In this document: positions 8,211 to 16,403 of the stretch, in pieces
Layout of the letters: each line of letters starts with the position of its first letter
How positions within the stretch are numbered: the stretch's first letter is position 1
Source of the DNA: an uncultured Emticicia sp.
GTDB taxonomy: Bacteria > Bacteroidota > Bacteroidia > Cytophagales > Spirosomataceae
Reading direction: 5' to 3'
Assembly (NCBI RefSeq): GCF_937903345.1
Contig: NZ_CALCZQ010000061.1
Span: 62,001 to 126,000 of the forward strand
Length of the DNA: 64,000 bases
Translations under genes and position numbers: made by a program
The notes under the pieces: generated by a model
What the model was told of the DNA's origin: nothing
Databases searched by the model: none
Seen by the model: only the letters and a program-made list of their open reading frames with translations

Positions 8211-9476
8211 CTAACGCAAAATGATTTCTTCACGGTCTGGACCTGTTGAAATAAAGCTAATTGGCACTTGAAGTTCTGCTTCCAAATAAGTTACATAATC
8301 AGCCAATTCGGCGGGAATTTGGTCAAATTTACGCATTCCTTCAAGCGAACAAGCCCAACCTTTGAATGTTTTATAGATTGGTTCTACATCAGTATCTGTC
8401 AAATCAAATGGCATTTGTTCGGTGATGGTACCATCTGTTAGGCGGTAGTGTGTACAAATGTTTATTTCATCCAAGAAATTCAATACGTCAACTTTCATCA
8501 TAATCAATTGCGTTACTCCATTGAGCATGATGCTATATTTGAGTGCAGGCAAATCTAACCAACCCGTACGTCGAGCTCTGCCAGTTGTTGCTCCAAACTC
8601 ACGTCCTTCTTGGCGGATTTTTTCTCCAAGGTCGTTAGCTAATTCTGTCGGGAACGGCCCACTTCCTACACGTGTGCAGTAAGCCTTGAAAATTCCGAAC
8701 ACTTCACCTATTACGTTTGGTGCTACGCCCAAGCCTGAACATACGCCCGCAGCGGTTGTGCTTGAGCTTGTTACGAATGGATAAGAGCCAAAATCAATAT
8801 CAAGCAATGAGCCTTGTGCCCCTTCGGCTAATACTTTTTGACCGCTTTTTATTGAAGCATTTACCACGTATTCGGTATCTTGTAAATCGAATTCTTTGAT
8901 AAACTCAAGAGCGGAGAAAAACTCTTTTTCTGATGCAGCCAAATCATATTCAAAATTGTAAAAATCTAAGATTTGCGTATGTTTAGCTACCAAAGCTTTG
9001 TATTTTTCTATGAAATTTGGAGAAACGATATCACCCAATCGCAAGCCTTGACGAGCCACTTTATCAGCATATGCAGGACCAATTCCTTTCAAAGTTGAGC
9101 CAATTTTAGCATCGCCTTTTGCTTTTTCATAAGCCGCATCAAGCAAACGGTGACTTGGTATAATAATGGCAGTTTTCTTAGAAATAACTAAGTTCTTCCT
9201 TAAATCAAGGTTATATTTAGCCAAACCATCAATCTCTTTTTTGAATATAATTGGGTCAAGCACAACACCATTTCCGATGATATTTAAACAATCAGAACGA
9301 AAAACACCCGAAGGTATTTGGTGTAATACGTGTTTATTGCCATTGAATTCGAGCGTATGACCAGCATTTGGCCCTCCCTGAAAACGTGCAACTACTTGAT
9401 AATCAGGTGCAAGTACATCAACAATTTTACCTTTGCCTTCATCGCCCCATTGTAAGCCTAAAAGAATATCAACCAT
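8211..9476 (-). CDS. purA: adenylosuccinate synthetase
   Basis: The 421-residue protein catalyses GTP-dependent condensation of IMP and aspartate to adenylosuccinate, the first committed step to AMP. Diagnostic segments are all present: the N-terminal P-loop-like LQWGDEGKGKIVD, GGPNAGHT, IGNGVVLDP, LEGAQGSLLDIDFG and the IMP-binding region TTGRARRTGWLDL. The length is normal. It follows fur on the same strand with a 95-base gap, an arrangement common in Bacteroidota (relA-fur-purA), and is followed by a terminator. Confidence 0.98.
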   Translation of the reverse strand: MVDILLGLQWGDEGKGKIVDVLAPDYQVVARFQGGPNAGHTLEFNGNKHVLHQIPSGVFRSDCLNIIGNGVVLDPIIFKKEIDGLAKYNLDLRKNLVISKKTAIIIPSHRLLDAAYEKAKGDAKIGSTLKGIGPAYADKVARQGLRLGDIVSPNFIEKYKALVAKHTQILDFYNFEYDLAASEKEFFSALEFIKEFDLQDTEYVVNASIKSGQKVLAEGAQGSLLDIDFGSYPFVTSSSTTAAGVCSGLGVAPNVIGEVFGIFKAYCTRVGSGPFPTELANDLGEKIRQEGREFGATTGRARRTGWLDLPALKYSIMLNGVTQLIMMKVDVLNFLDEINICTHYRLTDGTITEQMPFDLTDTDVEPIYKTFKGWACSLEGMRKFDQIPAELADYVTYLEAELQVPISFISTGPDREEIILR

Positions 9477-9571
9477 TTTATTAATTAAGAAGCGGTATTC
9501 CGCCCGTTAGAATTAAGAATTTTATTAGTAGAAAATGCTAAAATTCGATGTATAAAAAAATTTAAAAAAAA

Positions 9572-10039
9572 TCAAGAAGCGACTTTATTCTCACAGTTTT
9601 CTCGCTCACAGCTACCATAAAAAATAAGAGAATGGTGCATAACCTTAAACTTTAGCATTTCGCCTACCATATTTTGGATATTCTGCACACGTGGGTCACA
9701 GAACTCCATAACATTGTGGCAGTCAACACAAATCAGGTGGTCGTGCTGTTTAGAGCCGTAGGCCTTTTCGTATTGAGCTAAGTTTTTACCAAACTGATGT
9801 TTTTTCACTAAATCGCACTCAACCAACAAATCAAGGGTATTATAAACTGTGGCACGACTAACTTGATATTTCTTGTTTTTCATAGAAATATACAAATCTT
9901 CTACCTCGAAATGATCATTTCTTGAGTAAATCTCTTCCAAAATTGCATATCTTTCGGGCGTTTTACGGAGCAATTTTGTCTCCAGATAAGCCGTGAAAAT
10001 GCTTTTTGCTGATTCAAAATATGAAGGTGTAGAAACCAT
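9572..10039 (-). CDS. Fur family metal-responsive transcriptional regulator
   Basis: The 155-residue protein has the Fur winged helix: RKTPERYAILEEIYSRNDHF, then VSRATVYNTLDLLVECDLV as recognition helix and wing. The dimerisation domain carries the metal motif QHDHLICVDCHNVMEF and a second Cys pair at CERENCENK, giving the structural Zn(Cys)4 site. Fur-type proteins repress iron uptake or oxidative-stress genes when loaded with metal. Which metal is sensed here (Fur, PerR or Zur) cannot be fixed from sequence alone. It is directly upstream of purA, the usual Bacteroidota context. Confidence 0.92.
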   Translation of the reverse strand: MVSTPSYFESAKSIFTAYLETKLLRKTPERYAILEEIYSRNDHFEVEDLYISMKNKKYQVSRATVYNTLDLLVECDLVKKHQFGKNLAQYEKAYGSKQHDHLICVDCHNVMEFCDPRVQNIQNMVGEMLKFKVMHHSLIFYGSCERENCENKVAS

Positions 10040-10183
10040 TCTTTTAAATGAGTTTGACAGTAATTACAGATTAAAATTACTAATAAAATACAGAACTTCC
10101 ATCATTTAAAATATTATTGAGCGAATTAGCTACATTTATTTCTATCAATTCTCAAATAAATACAAAAATTATCCACTAACAAA

Positions 10184-10217
10184 AACGTCGGTATGGATTA
10201 TAAACCATACCGACGTT
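10184..10217 (-). terminator. terminator of the carbamoyltransferase/SxtJ-like operon
   Basis: Perfect 13-base stem AACGTCGGTATGG / CCATACCGACGTT with an 8-base loop. It lies 19 bases beyond the SxtJ-like stop and is followed on the minus strand by GTTTTTGTT. Confidence 0.85.
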
Positions 10218-10235
10218 GATTTTGAGTATTAATAC

Positions 10236-10598
10236 TTACCAAGTATTTTCTAAATCTTTAGCCGTGTATCGATGATTTCTTTCATCATAAGCACTGCCCG
10301 ATACTTTCTTTAATTTTAATGAATCTGATTTCTTAAAAACCTTCATCAACAATGCAAGAGGCGTTAAAATAATAAAGAAAATAAGGCTTAACAAAATCGT
10401 TGAATTTATTCGACCCAAAATTTCAGCGATTTTGAGCCATACCCAAGAGATCTTCTCGGCCACAACGCCAGAAAATACACCAAAAATGCCAATAATCAAT
10501 GCCGTATTGAATAACCATTGAGACTTTAGGAAGTAAAAAAATATCAACAAACCCACAACAATCGTGAGGATGATTTCTTTATAATTCTGTTTTTTCAT
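10236..10598 (-). CDS. SxtJ family membrane protein
   Basis: A 120-residue protein with three predicted membrane helices (about 8-24, 28-46 and 65-86) and a basic cytoplasmic tail. Its pattern of a short three-helix protein with a conserved charged tail near the end (YDERNHRYTAKDLENTW) matches the SxtJ family. That family is named from the saxitoxin locus, where it sits beside the O-carbamoyltransferase SxtI and the tiny SxtK. Here it starts immediately after the stop of the DUF5989/SxtK-like gene, so the pair is translationally tight. Its role is unknown. The reading frame is intact although the neighbouring carbamoyltransferase is broken. Confidence 0.75.
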   Translation of the reverse strand: MKKQNYKEIILTIVVGLLIFFYFLKSQWLFNTALIIGIFGVFSGVVAEKISWVWLKIAEILGRINSTILLSLIFFIILTPLALLMKVFKKSDSLKLKKVSGSAYDERNHRYTAKDLENTW

Positions 10599-10748
10599 TT
10601 AAAATAAGGTGTAAATAAATGGAGCAATAGCCGAACCAGCACCGATTACGATTAGTACACCAATTAATAATAAAACTACAATCATGGGCATTAACCACCA
10701 TTTTTTGCGTTCTTTAATGAAGTTCCAAAGGTCTGATAAAAAATCCAT
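10599..10748 (-). CDS. DUF5989 (SxtK-like) small membrane protein
   Basis: A 49-residue protein beginning MDFLSDLWNFIKERKKWWLM, with one long hydrophobic helix (about 20-43) ending GAGSAIAPFIYTLF. This is the characteristic look of DUF5989 proteins that accompany carbamoyltransferase and SxtJ genes. Its TAA (10601-10599) abuts the SxtJ-like ATG at 10598 with no gap, so the two are certainly co-transcribed. The function is unknown. A scaffold or membrane anchor for the carbamoyltransferase is a reasonable guess. Confidence 0.75.
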   Translation of the reverse strand: MDFLSDLWNFIKERKKWWLMPMIVVLLLIGVLIVIGAGSAIAPFIYTLF

Positions 10749-10806
10749 AGTTATGAAGCCCCAGTTTAGTTTTCTTAGCTCCCCCTCTGGGGCTTAGGGG
10801 GGGTGT

Positions 10807-12673
10807 CTAATCCAATTGATATTCTTTCTTCCACTTATCCGATTCTGTCCATTGTGGTTGGGTGTTTTTGTCGAATATATAATTTCCTATTACCAAAAAA
10901 TCCATTTCAGTACGCATTAAGCATTTGTAGGCATCTTCTGTTATACAAACGATTGGTTCGCCACGTACATTGGAACTCGTATTTACTACAACACCATAAC
11001 CTGTTTGCTTTTTAAATACATTGATGAGTGTCCAATAGCGAGGATTAGTTTCGGCATGAACGGTTTGGATTCGTGCCGAATAATCAATGTGTGTTATGGA
11101 AGGCAAATCTGAGCGTAGAAAATACAACTTCTCCATCATGGGTAGGTTTTCGTAGCTTGCAGGAAATATGGTACGGCGTTTTTCGGCCACTCCATGCACC
11201 AAAAGCATGTATGGTGAAGGTGTTTCGCATTCAAAATATTCTTGCACATCTTATGCCAAAACTGATGGTGCAAACGGACGAAAACCTTCTCGATATTTGA
11301 TTTTTAGGTTTAACTTTTTCTGCATTTCTGCATTACGAGCATCTCCTAAAATACTTCGTCCACCTAAGGCACGAGGGCCAAATTCCATGCGGCCTTGAAA
11401 CCAGCCTATTACGTTTCCATCGGCCAATAATGAAGCCGTTTTCGCCGCCAGAGCATCAAAATCCTCGAAACGCTCGAAAGAAGCATTGTATTTTCTCGAC
11501 ATTTGCTCAACCTCAAGATCTGAATACTCAGGACCTAAATATGAGCCTTTCATGGCATCAAGTTTTTCTTTATCGACTTTACGTTCTTGACCAAAATAAA
11601 TATGATATGCTGCCTGTGCTGCTCCCAAAGCTCCACCAGCGTCACCCGCTGCGGGTTGAATATAGACGTTTTCAAAAATATTGGTTTTCTGTAATTTGCC
11701 GTTCGCAACGCAGTTTAGAGCAACTCCGCCTGCTAAACAAAGATTTTTTGAACCTGTGAGACGTTTGGCTTCTTGAGCCATTTTTATCACGACTTCTTCA
11801 GTTACTTCTTGAATAGCTAAAGCAAAATCGCAGTGAATTTGCTCCAATAAACTCTCTGATTCGCGGCGTTTGAAACCCAGTACCTCTGCCCATTTATCGT
11901 CATAAACCATTCTGAGACCAGTGGCATAACTAAAATATGCCTGATTTAGCCAAATTGAACCATCATCTTTGATTTCGATGAGTTTGTTTTTGATAATGTC
12001 TACAAAACGAGCTACATGTTCTGAGCCATGGCTGCCATACGGAGCCAAGCCCATGAGTTTGTATTCACCAGAATTTACCTTGAAACCACAATAATAGGTT
12101 ACAGCAGAATATAGAAGACCGAGTGAATGCGGAAAACGCAATTCTTTCAGAATCGTCATATCTTTACCTTTTCCGTAACAAATCGAAGCAGTAGCCCACT
12201 CTCCTACGCCATCAATCGTTAATACAGCAGCTTCTTCAAACGGTGAGGGATAAAATGCACTTGCTCCATGTGAAAGATGATGTTCGGGAAAAAGTAATTT
12301 TGCTTTTTTCTTGTCGTAACCACCGATTTTCTCTAATTCCTTGTGCAGCATTCGCTTTAGAAACATCTTGTCTTTTAACCAGACAGGAATTGAATTAAGA
12401 AAAGATTTTAAGCCTTTTGGAGAAAAACCGTAGTAAGTCTCAAGTAAACGCTCAAATTTTAAGAGAGGTTTATCCTAAAAGACTATGGCTTCAATTTTAC
12501 CTAGAGTAAGGCCAGCGTAATCAAGGCAAAACTTTACGGCATTGCTCGGAAAGACTGGGTCGTGCTTGATAAAGGATAAATCTTTCTTCTTGTGCTGCGG
12601 CGATGACTTCACCATTTTGAATGATAGGGGCAGCCGAATAGTGATAAAATGCAGAAATACCTAAAATATTCAT
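10807..12673 (-). pseudogene. carbamoyltransferase (NodU/CmcH/SxtI family), disrupted
   Basis: Read across frames, this encodes a full-length carbamoyltransferase of about 620 residues. It begins MNILGISAFYHYSAAPIIQN at 12673 and contains the ASKHA-type DGVGEWATAS segment, LCLAGGVALNCVANG, FQGRMEFGPRALGGRSIL and a C-terminal KQTGYGVVVNTSSNVRGEP. Three lesions are visible. A one-base frameshift lies near 12565-12580, after QEERF. A TAG at 12477-12475 replaces an expected Tyr in VF-Y-DKP. A TAA at 11253-11251 replaces an expected Glu after PFAPSVLA. The usually conserved HDSA near the start is also HYSA. These enzymes transfer carbamoyl groups to sugars or small molecules. The gene is most likely dead, while both membrane partners downstream remain open. 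Confidence 0.9.
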
Positions 12674-12755
12674 CTAAGTGGTTTAGGTAAATTGGCCTAA
12701 GCGGGTTGCAAAAATATCAAAAATATTGCAATTTATGTGTAAACTTATGCTTCAC

Positions 12756-13304
12756 TTATTTTAAGGAAACTGTAAAGCCAATGGCACTGCTTTCGGTAAG
12801 TCCAAACTGGATTTTTTTAATATATCCAATTTTGGAAGTTGATTTTAGTTTTGTATTATAAATTTCAACAGCGTGTTGGGCGAGTTCATTAGATGACTCA
12901 ACCATACACAAACCTCCGACAACCAAACCTAAACCCATTAGAAGTTTAGGTAAACTTCTAATTTTATAATCTACCTGCTTACCATCAATTGTGGCTGTTG
13001 CATCTACGCCTTTGAGTGCCATGTATGCTAATCCAACACCACCAACAGTAAAAACTGGACCTATCGGTTTTAAGATATTAGACCACATAAATTTTATTTT
13101 AGATTGTTTGGTGGTATCAAATTTTTTTGTGAGTTTTCCACCAGAAAGCTTTATTCCATCTTGATAAATATAAGTAGAAATAAATGCCCGATTAAAATAA
13201 AGTGTGTCGGGTTTCTGGGCAAAACCATTCAAGCAAGTATTACACATAACTAACGATACTATAATAAAATACTTCGGTAGCAGATAAGAAGAATTTGTTT
13301 CCAC
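12756..13304 (-). CDS. hypothetical exported membrane-associated protein
   Basis: The 182-residue protein has a hydrophobic N-terminus (about residues 8-28, ending near NGFAQK), then a polar stretch with KLSGGKLTKKF. It has two hydrophobic segments at about 80-97 and 120-140, then AQHAVEIYNTKL and a C-terminal strand ending GFTVSLK. I do not recognise a named family. The layout matches the unrelated-looking protein at 38101-38622: signal peptide, two helices, an A-x-x-x-YN motif and a beta-like final strand. The two are probably members of one Bacteroidota family. A downstream partner is not evident. Confidence 0.7.
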   Translation of the reverse strand: METNSSYLLPKYFIIVSLVMCNTCLNGFAQKPDTLYFNRAFISTYIYQDGIKLSGGKLTKKFDTTKQSKIKFMWSNILKPIGPVFTVGGVGLAYMALKGVDATATIDGKQVDYKIRSLPKLLMGLGLVVGGLCMVESSNELAQHAVEIYNTKLKSTSKIGYIKKIQFGLTESSAIGFTVSLK

Positions 13305-13523
13305 AAGAAAAATAATGATTAACGTAAAATGTATGCAATACTAAATGAAATACAAAGAAAAAAGTTCGTTTAATATAAAATGAAACCTGCTTTTAGGAAA
13401 ATAATTTCATACCGTTTTAAGCGAAGCTATGAATTCAAAGATGCTTTTCTGATTCATACCTCGGCAAACCCTTTTTGACCTTAACCAGTACATAAACAGT
13501 CATAGCATTAGGTTTTTTTGGGG

Positions 13524-15794
13524 TCATTCAATACCAACTCTCGTCACTTTATTCATACCGTCAATACCACCGAGTTTCTGCATAAGCGTTTCTAGGTGTC
13601 CAGTATCTTGAACGTAAAGTTTAATATCGCCTGTAAATATACCATCATTTGTATCAACTGCCAAGGAACGCATATTGATATGTAATTCACTTGAGATAAC
13701 TTTTGAAATATCTTGAATCATTCCCATGCGGTCAATTCCATCAAGGTGAATTGTTGCCACAAAAGCCTTAGCAACCTGGGAAGACCAACGAGCTTTAATA
13801 ACTCGATTACCATATTGCGAAAGTAACTGTTGGGCGTTGGGACAAGTATTTCGGTGAATTTTAATACCTTCATTGATTGTCAAAAAACCAAAAACATCAT
13901 CACCTGGAATTGGGCTACAACATTTGGACAGCGTAAAATCAATCTCTTGTAAATCATCTCCAATAAAAAGTGTATCAACTCCTTTTACTTTCTTGATTTC
14001 CTTCTCAAAACTTTTAGCATCAATAAACGCTTTGTTATCAAGTTCAATTTTAGCTTGTTTATTGATTCGAGCGTCGCGGTCAGCTTTAAATTTCTTTATT
14101 TCATCCGAATGAATATAGCCTTTTCCGAAACTATAATAAAGGTCGTTATAATCTTTCTTATTAAAATACGCCCGAAGTTGATTCAGCGTTTCGAGGTTAT
14201 TTTCAAGCCCCAAAACCTTAAATCGTTTGGCAATAATTTCTTTCCCATCGCTGAAATAGACTTTATTTTCTTCTTTCAGCAAATCTTTGATGCGGGCTTT
14301 TGCTTTTGAAGTTGTCACAAATCGTAACCAATCTTCAGAAGGCTTTTGACTCTTGGTTGTCAGAATTTCGATTTGGTCTCCGTTTTGCATCACATAACTT
14401 ATTGGCACCAGCTGGCTGTTTACCTTACCAGCCGTACATCGCTTACCAATATCAGTATGAATTTCAAATGCAAAATCAAGAATTGTTGAACCTTTACGAA
14501 GTACTTTCAAATCACCTTTCGGAGTAAAAACAAAAACCTCTTCGTTGTAGAAATTTCCCCTAAAATCTTCTAAAAACTCAATCGCCGATTTATCTTCTGA
14601 TTCAAGTGTTTCACGCACTTGATTTATCCATCGGTCGAGTGGAGCATCGGTGGAAGTATCATTTCCTTTGTATTTAAAATGAGCGGCGTAGCCACGTTCC
14701 GAAATTTCATCCATGCGTTCGGTACGAATCTGAACTTCCACCCATTGTCCAGTTTGACTCATTACAGTGGTGTGCAAAGATTCATAACCATTGGCTTTTG
14801 GAATCGAAATCCAATCTTTCAATCGGTCTGGATTTGGCTTATATTCATCAGTTACGATAGAATATGCTTGCCAACATGCTGATTTTTCTCTGTCAGAAGG
14901 AACATCCTGCAAAATAATACGAATCGCAAAAAGGTCAAAAATATCTTCAAAGGAAGTATGTTTATTCTTTAATTTATTCCAAATCGAGTAAATGTGTTTC
15001 GGTCGGCCTTTGATTACAAAATTGATTCCTGCATCATTTAATTTTTTCTGAATTGGCTTAATAAAACTCTCAATGAAACGATCACGAGTAGATTTGGTGG
15101 TTTTTAGCTTAAAAGCTATATCCTTATAAATCTCAGGCTCTGTATATTTCAAATATGAATCTTCAAGTTCGGATTTAATTTTATAAAGGCCCAAACGGTG
15201 AGCAAGCGGAGCGTAAATAAAGATAGTTTCGTGAGCAATTTTTAGCTGCGAATTACGAGCCATGCTTCCAAGTGTACGCATATTGTGCGTGCGGTCAGCG
15301 AGTTTTATCAAAATCACCCTTACGTCTTCAGAAAGAGTAAGGAGCATTTTCCTGAAATTTTCGGCCTGTGCCGATGTTCCTTGCTCAAAACTTCCTCCAA
15401 TTTTAGTCAAACCATCAATAATTCGAGCCACCTTAGGGCCAAAGTCTTGTTCAATATCTTTAAGCGTTAAGTCGGTATCTTCGACTACGTCGTGCAACAA
15501 TGCACAAATAATTGAAGTTGCACCGAGCCCAATTTCTTCGACACAAATTTGGGCAACTTCGAGCGGATGAAAAATATAAGGCTCTCCTGACTTTCGTCGC
15601 ATGTCCTTATGAGCTTCCATCGCAATTGTAAATGCTTTTTTTATTTGTTTAGCATCGTCCCCTTTCAAAACAGGCTTGGCTGCCCGAAATAGTTGCCGAT
15701 ACCTTGCAAGTATTTCATTTCGTTCTTTTTCTAAATCAAGCATTGCCCCATGCTGACTAACATCCGATGTAATACTTAGTTCTTGCTCCATCAC
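13524..15794 (-). CDS. relA: bifunctional (p)ppGpp synthetase/hydrolase (Rel/SpoT family)
   Basis: A 756-residue long RSH protein. The hydrolase HD domain is intact: FHPLEVAQ (H76), LLHDVVEDT (H101-D102) and KLADRTHNMRT. The synthetase domain has KGRPKHIYSIWNKL, NGYESLHTTVM and EVQIRTERMDEISERGYAAH. It is followed by a TGS domain (VFVFTPKGDLKVLRKGSTIL), the CCSPIPGDD zinc-finger region and a C-terminal ACT domain (IHLDGIDRMGMIQDISKVIS). Both activities should work, as in the single Rel of most Bacteroidota. The start is either of two adjacent ATG codons. In relatives relA is often followed by fur and purA, but here about 3.5 kb including the carbamoyltransferase cluster lies between them. Confidence 0.96.
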   Translation of the reverse strand: MMEQELSITSDVSQHGAMLDLEKERNEILARYRQLFRAAKPVLKGDDAKQIKKAFTIAMEAHKDMRRKSGEPYIFHPLEVAQICVEEIGLGATSIICALLHDVVEDTDLTLKDIEQDFGPKVARIIDGLTKIGGSFEQGTSAQAENFRKMLLTLSEDVRVILIKLADRTHNMRTLGSMARNSQLKIAHETIFIYAPLAHRLGLYKIKSELEDSYLKYTEPEIYKDIAFKLKTTKSTRDRFIESFIKPIQKKLNDAGINFVIKGRPKHIYSIWNKLKNKHTSFEDIFDLFAIRIILQDVPSDREKSACWQAYSIVTDEYKPNPDRLKDWISIPKANGYESLHTTVMSQTGQWVEVQIRTERMDEISERGYAAHFKYKGNDTSTDAPLDRWINQVRETLESEDKSAIEFLEDFRGNFYNEEVFVFTPKGDLKVLRKGSTILDFAFEIHTDIGKRCTAGKVNSQLVPISYVMQNGDQIEILTTKSQKPSEDWLRFVTTSKAKARIKDLLKEENKVYFSDGKEIIAKRFKVLGLENNLETLNQLRAYFNKKDYNDLYYSFGKGYIHSDEIKKFKADRDARINKQAKIELDNKAFIDAKSFEKEIKKVKGVDTLFIGDDLQEIDFTLSKCCSPIPGDDVFGFLTINEGIKIHRNTCPNAQQLLSQYGNRVIKARWSSQVAKAFVATIHLDGIDRMGMIQDISKVISSELHINMRSLAVDTNDGIFTGDIKLYVQDTGHLETLMQKLGGIDGMNKVTRVGIE

Positions 15795-15867
15795 AATCGC
15801 TCTCTTGATTTTTTATCTACGTTTTGTTGTATTTTCATTTTCCTGATTACTTCATAGTGAATGCCGT

Positions 15868-15909
15868 GCCACCCAGCGGACTGCCGCCCAGCGGATTGCC
15901 GCCCAATAG
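15868..15909. repeat. 15-bp tandem repeat, 2.8 copies, upstream of relA
   Basis: GCCACCCAGCGGACT, GCCGCCCAGCGGATT and a partial GCCGCCCAATAG follow one another with period 15. The block is markedly GC-rich against its AT-rich surroundings and lies 74 bases upstream of the relA start codon. The unit resembles the 15-bp unit in the phospholipase gene at 46521-46623, sharing a GCY...CCCAG...GGAY core. The surrounding gap (15795-16140) otherwise holds only the tRNA promoter. Confidence 0.8.
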
Positions 15910-16042
15910 TATTTTCCTAACACTAAGTTAATAGTAAGACTTAAAGGAACAAATTATTTTCTGTGATTCATACCTCAAAATGGGTCTTTCGCGTAATAAA
16001 AATTAACCCGTAAAAATTTCTTGTATATTTTTTATTATAAAG

Positions 16043-16073
16043 TTGACACATTAAAAATAAACCATTACCTTTG
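16043..16073 (+). promoter_or_regulatory. promoter of tRNA-Leu
   Basis: TTG (16043-16045) is followed after 20 bases by TACCTTTG (16066-16073), an excellent Bacteroidota promoter match. The predicted start lies about 60 bases before the mature tRNA 5' end. Confidence 0.8.
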
Positions 16074-16140
16074 CAGCCCGAATGATACAAAAATTCAAGC
16101 GAAGTAATTTACTTCAAAGATATTTATAAAACCGGAAAAT

Positions 16141-16222
16141 GCGGGCGTGGCGAAATTGGTAGACGTGCCAGACTTAGGATCTGGTGCCGCAAGGTGTGGG
16201 GGTTCGAGTCCCTTCGCCCGTA
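16141..16222 (+). tRNA. tRNA-Leu(UAG)
   Basis: The acceptor stem GCGGGCG pairs with CGCCCGT at the 3' end (one G-U). The D-arm region is TGGCGAAATTGGTAGACG. The anticodon stem CCAGA/TCTGG encloses CTTAGGA, giving anticodon TAG. A variable arm of class II size (TGCCGCAAGGTGT) and the T arm GGGGGTTCGAGTCCCTT follow. CCA is not encoded. The long variable arm and conserved A before the anticodon stem fit leucine. Confidence 0.95.
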
Positions 16223-16223
16223 C

Positions 16224-16263
16224 AAAAAAACCCTCTGGACCTTGCTTGGTTAGGGGGTTTTTT
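16224..16263 (+). terminator. terminator after tRNA-Leu
   Basis: An A-run followed by ACCCTCTGG and, after a short loop, TAGGGGGTTTTTT form a hairpin with a terminal U run directly behind the tRNA. Trigger factor, starting at 16404, therefore probably has its own promoter. Confidence 0.75.
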
Positions 16264-16403
16264 AAGTTTTAGACTTATTGAAAACTTTTGGTTATTGCGT
16301 TTGGCTGTAGACTAAGCCACTTTATTAAATTTAAAAATTCTCGTTTTTTTAAGCTAAAAGCCGATAGCTTGTTGCTAAAGACTTAAAACTCAAATAATCC
16401 TAA

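Noticed and set aside
10807..12673. Stop-codon recoding (selenocysteine or TAG readthrough) in the carbamoyltransferase
   Set aside because: The lesions include a frameshift plus both TAG and TAA, and TAG and TAA end normal genes here, so decay is simpler.
16141..16403. Riboswitch or attachment site around tRNA-Leu
   Set aside because: The tRNA is followed by an ordinary terminator. No integrase gene or repeat of the tRNA 3' end is seen nearby.
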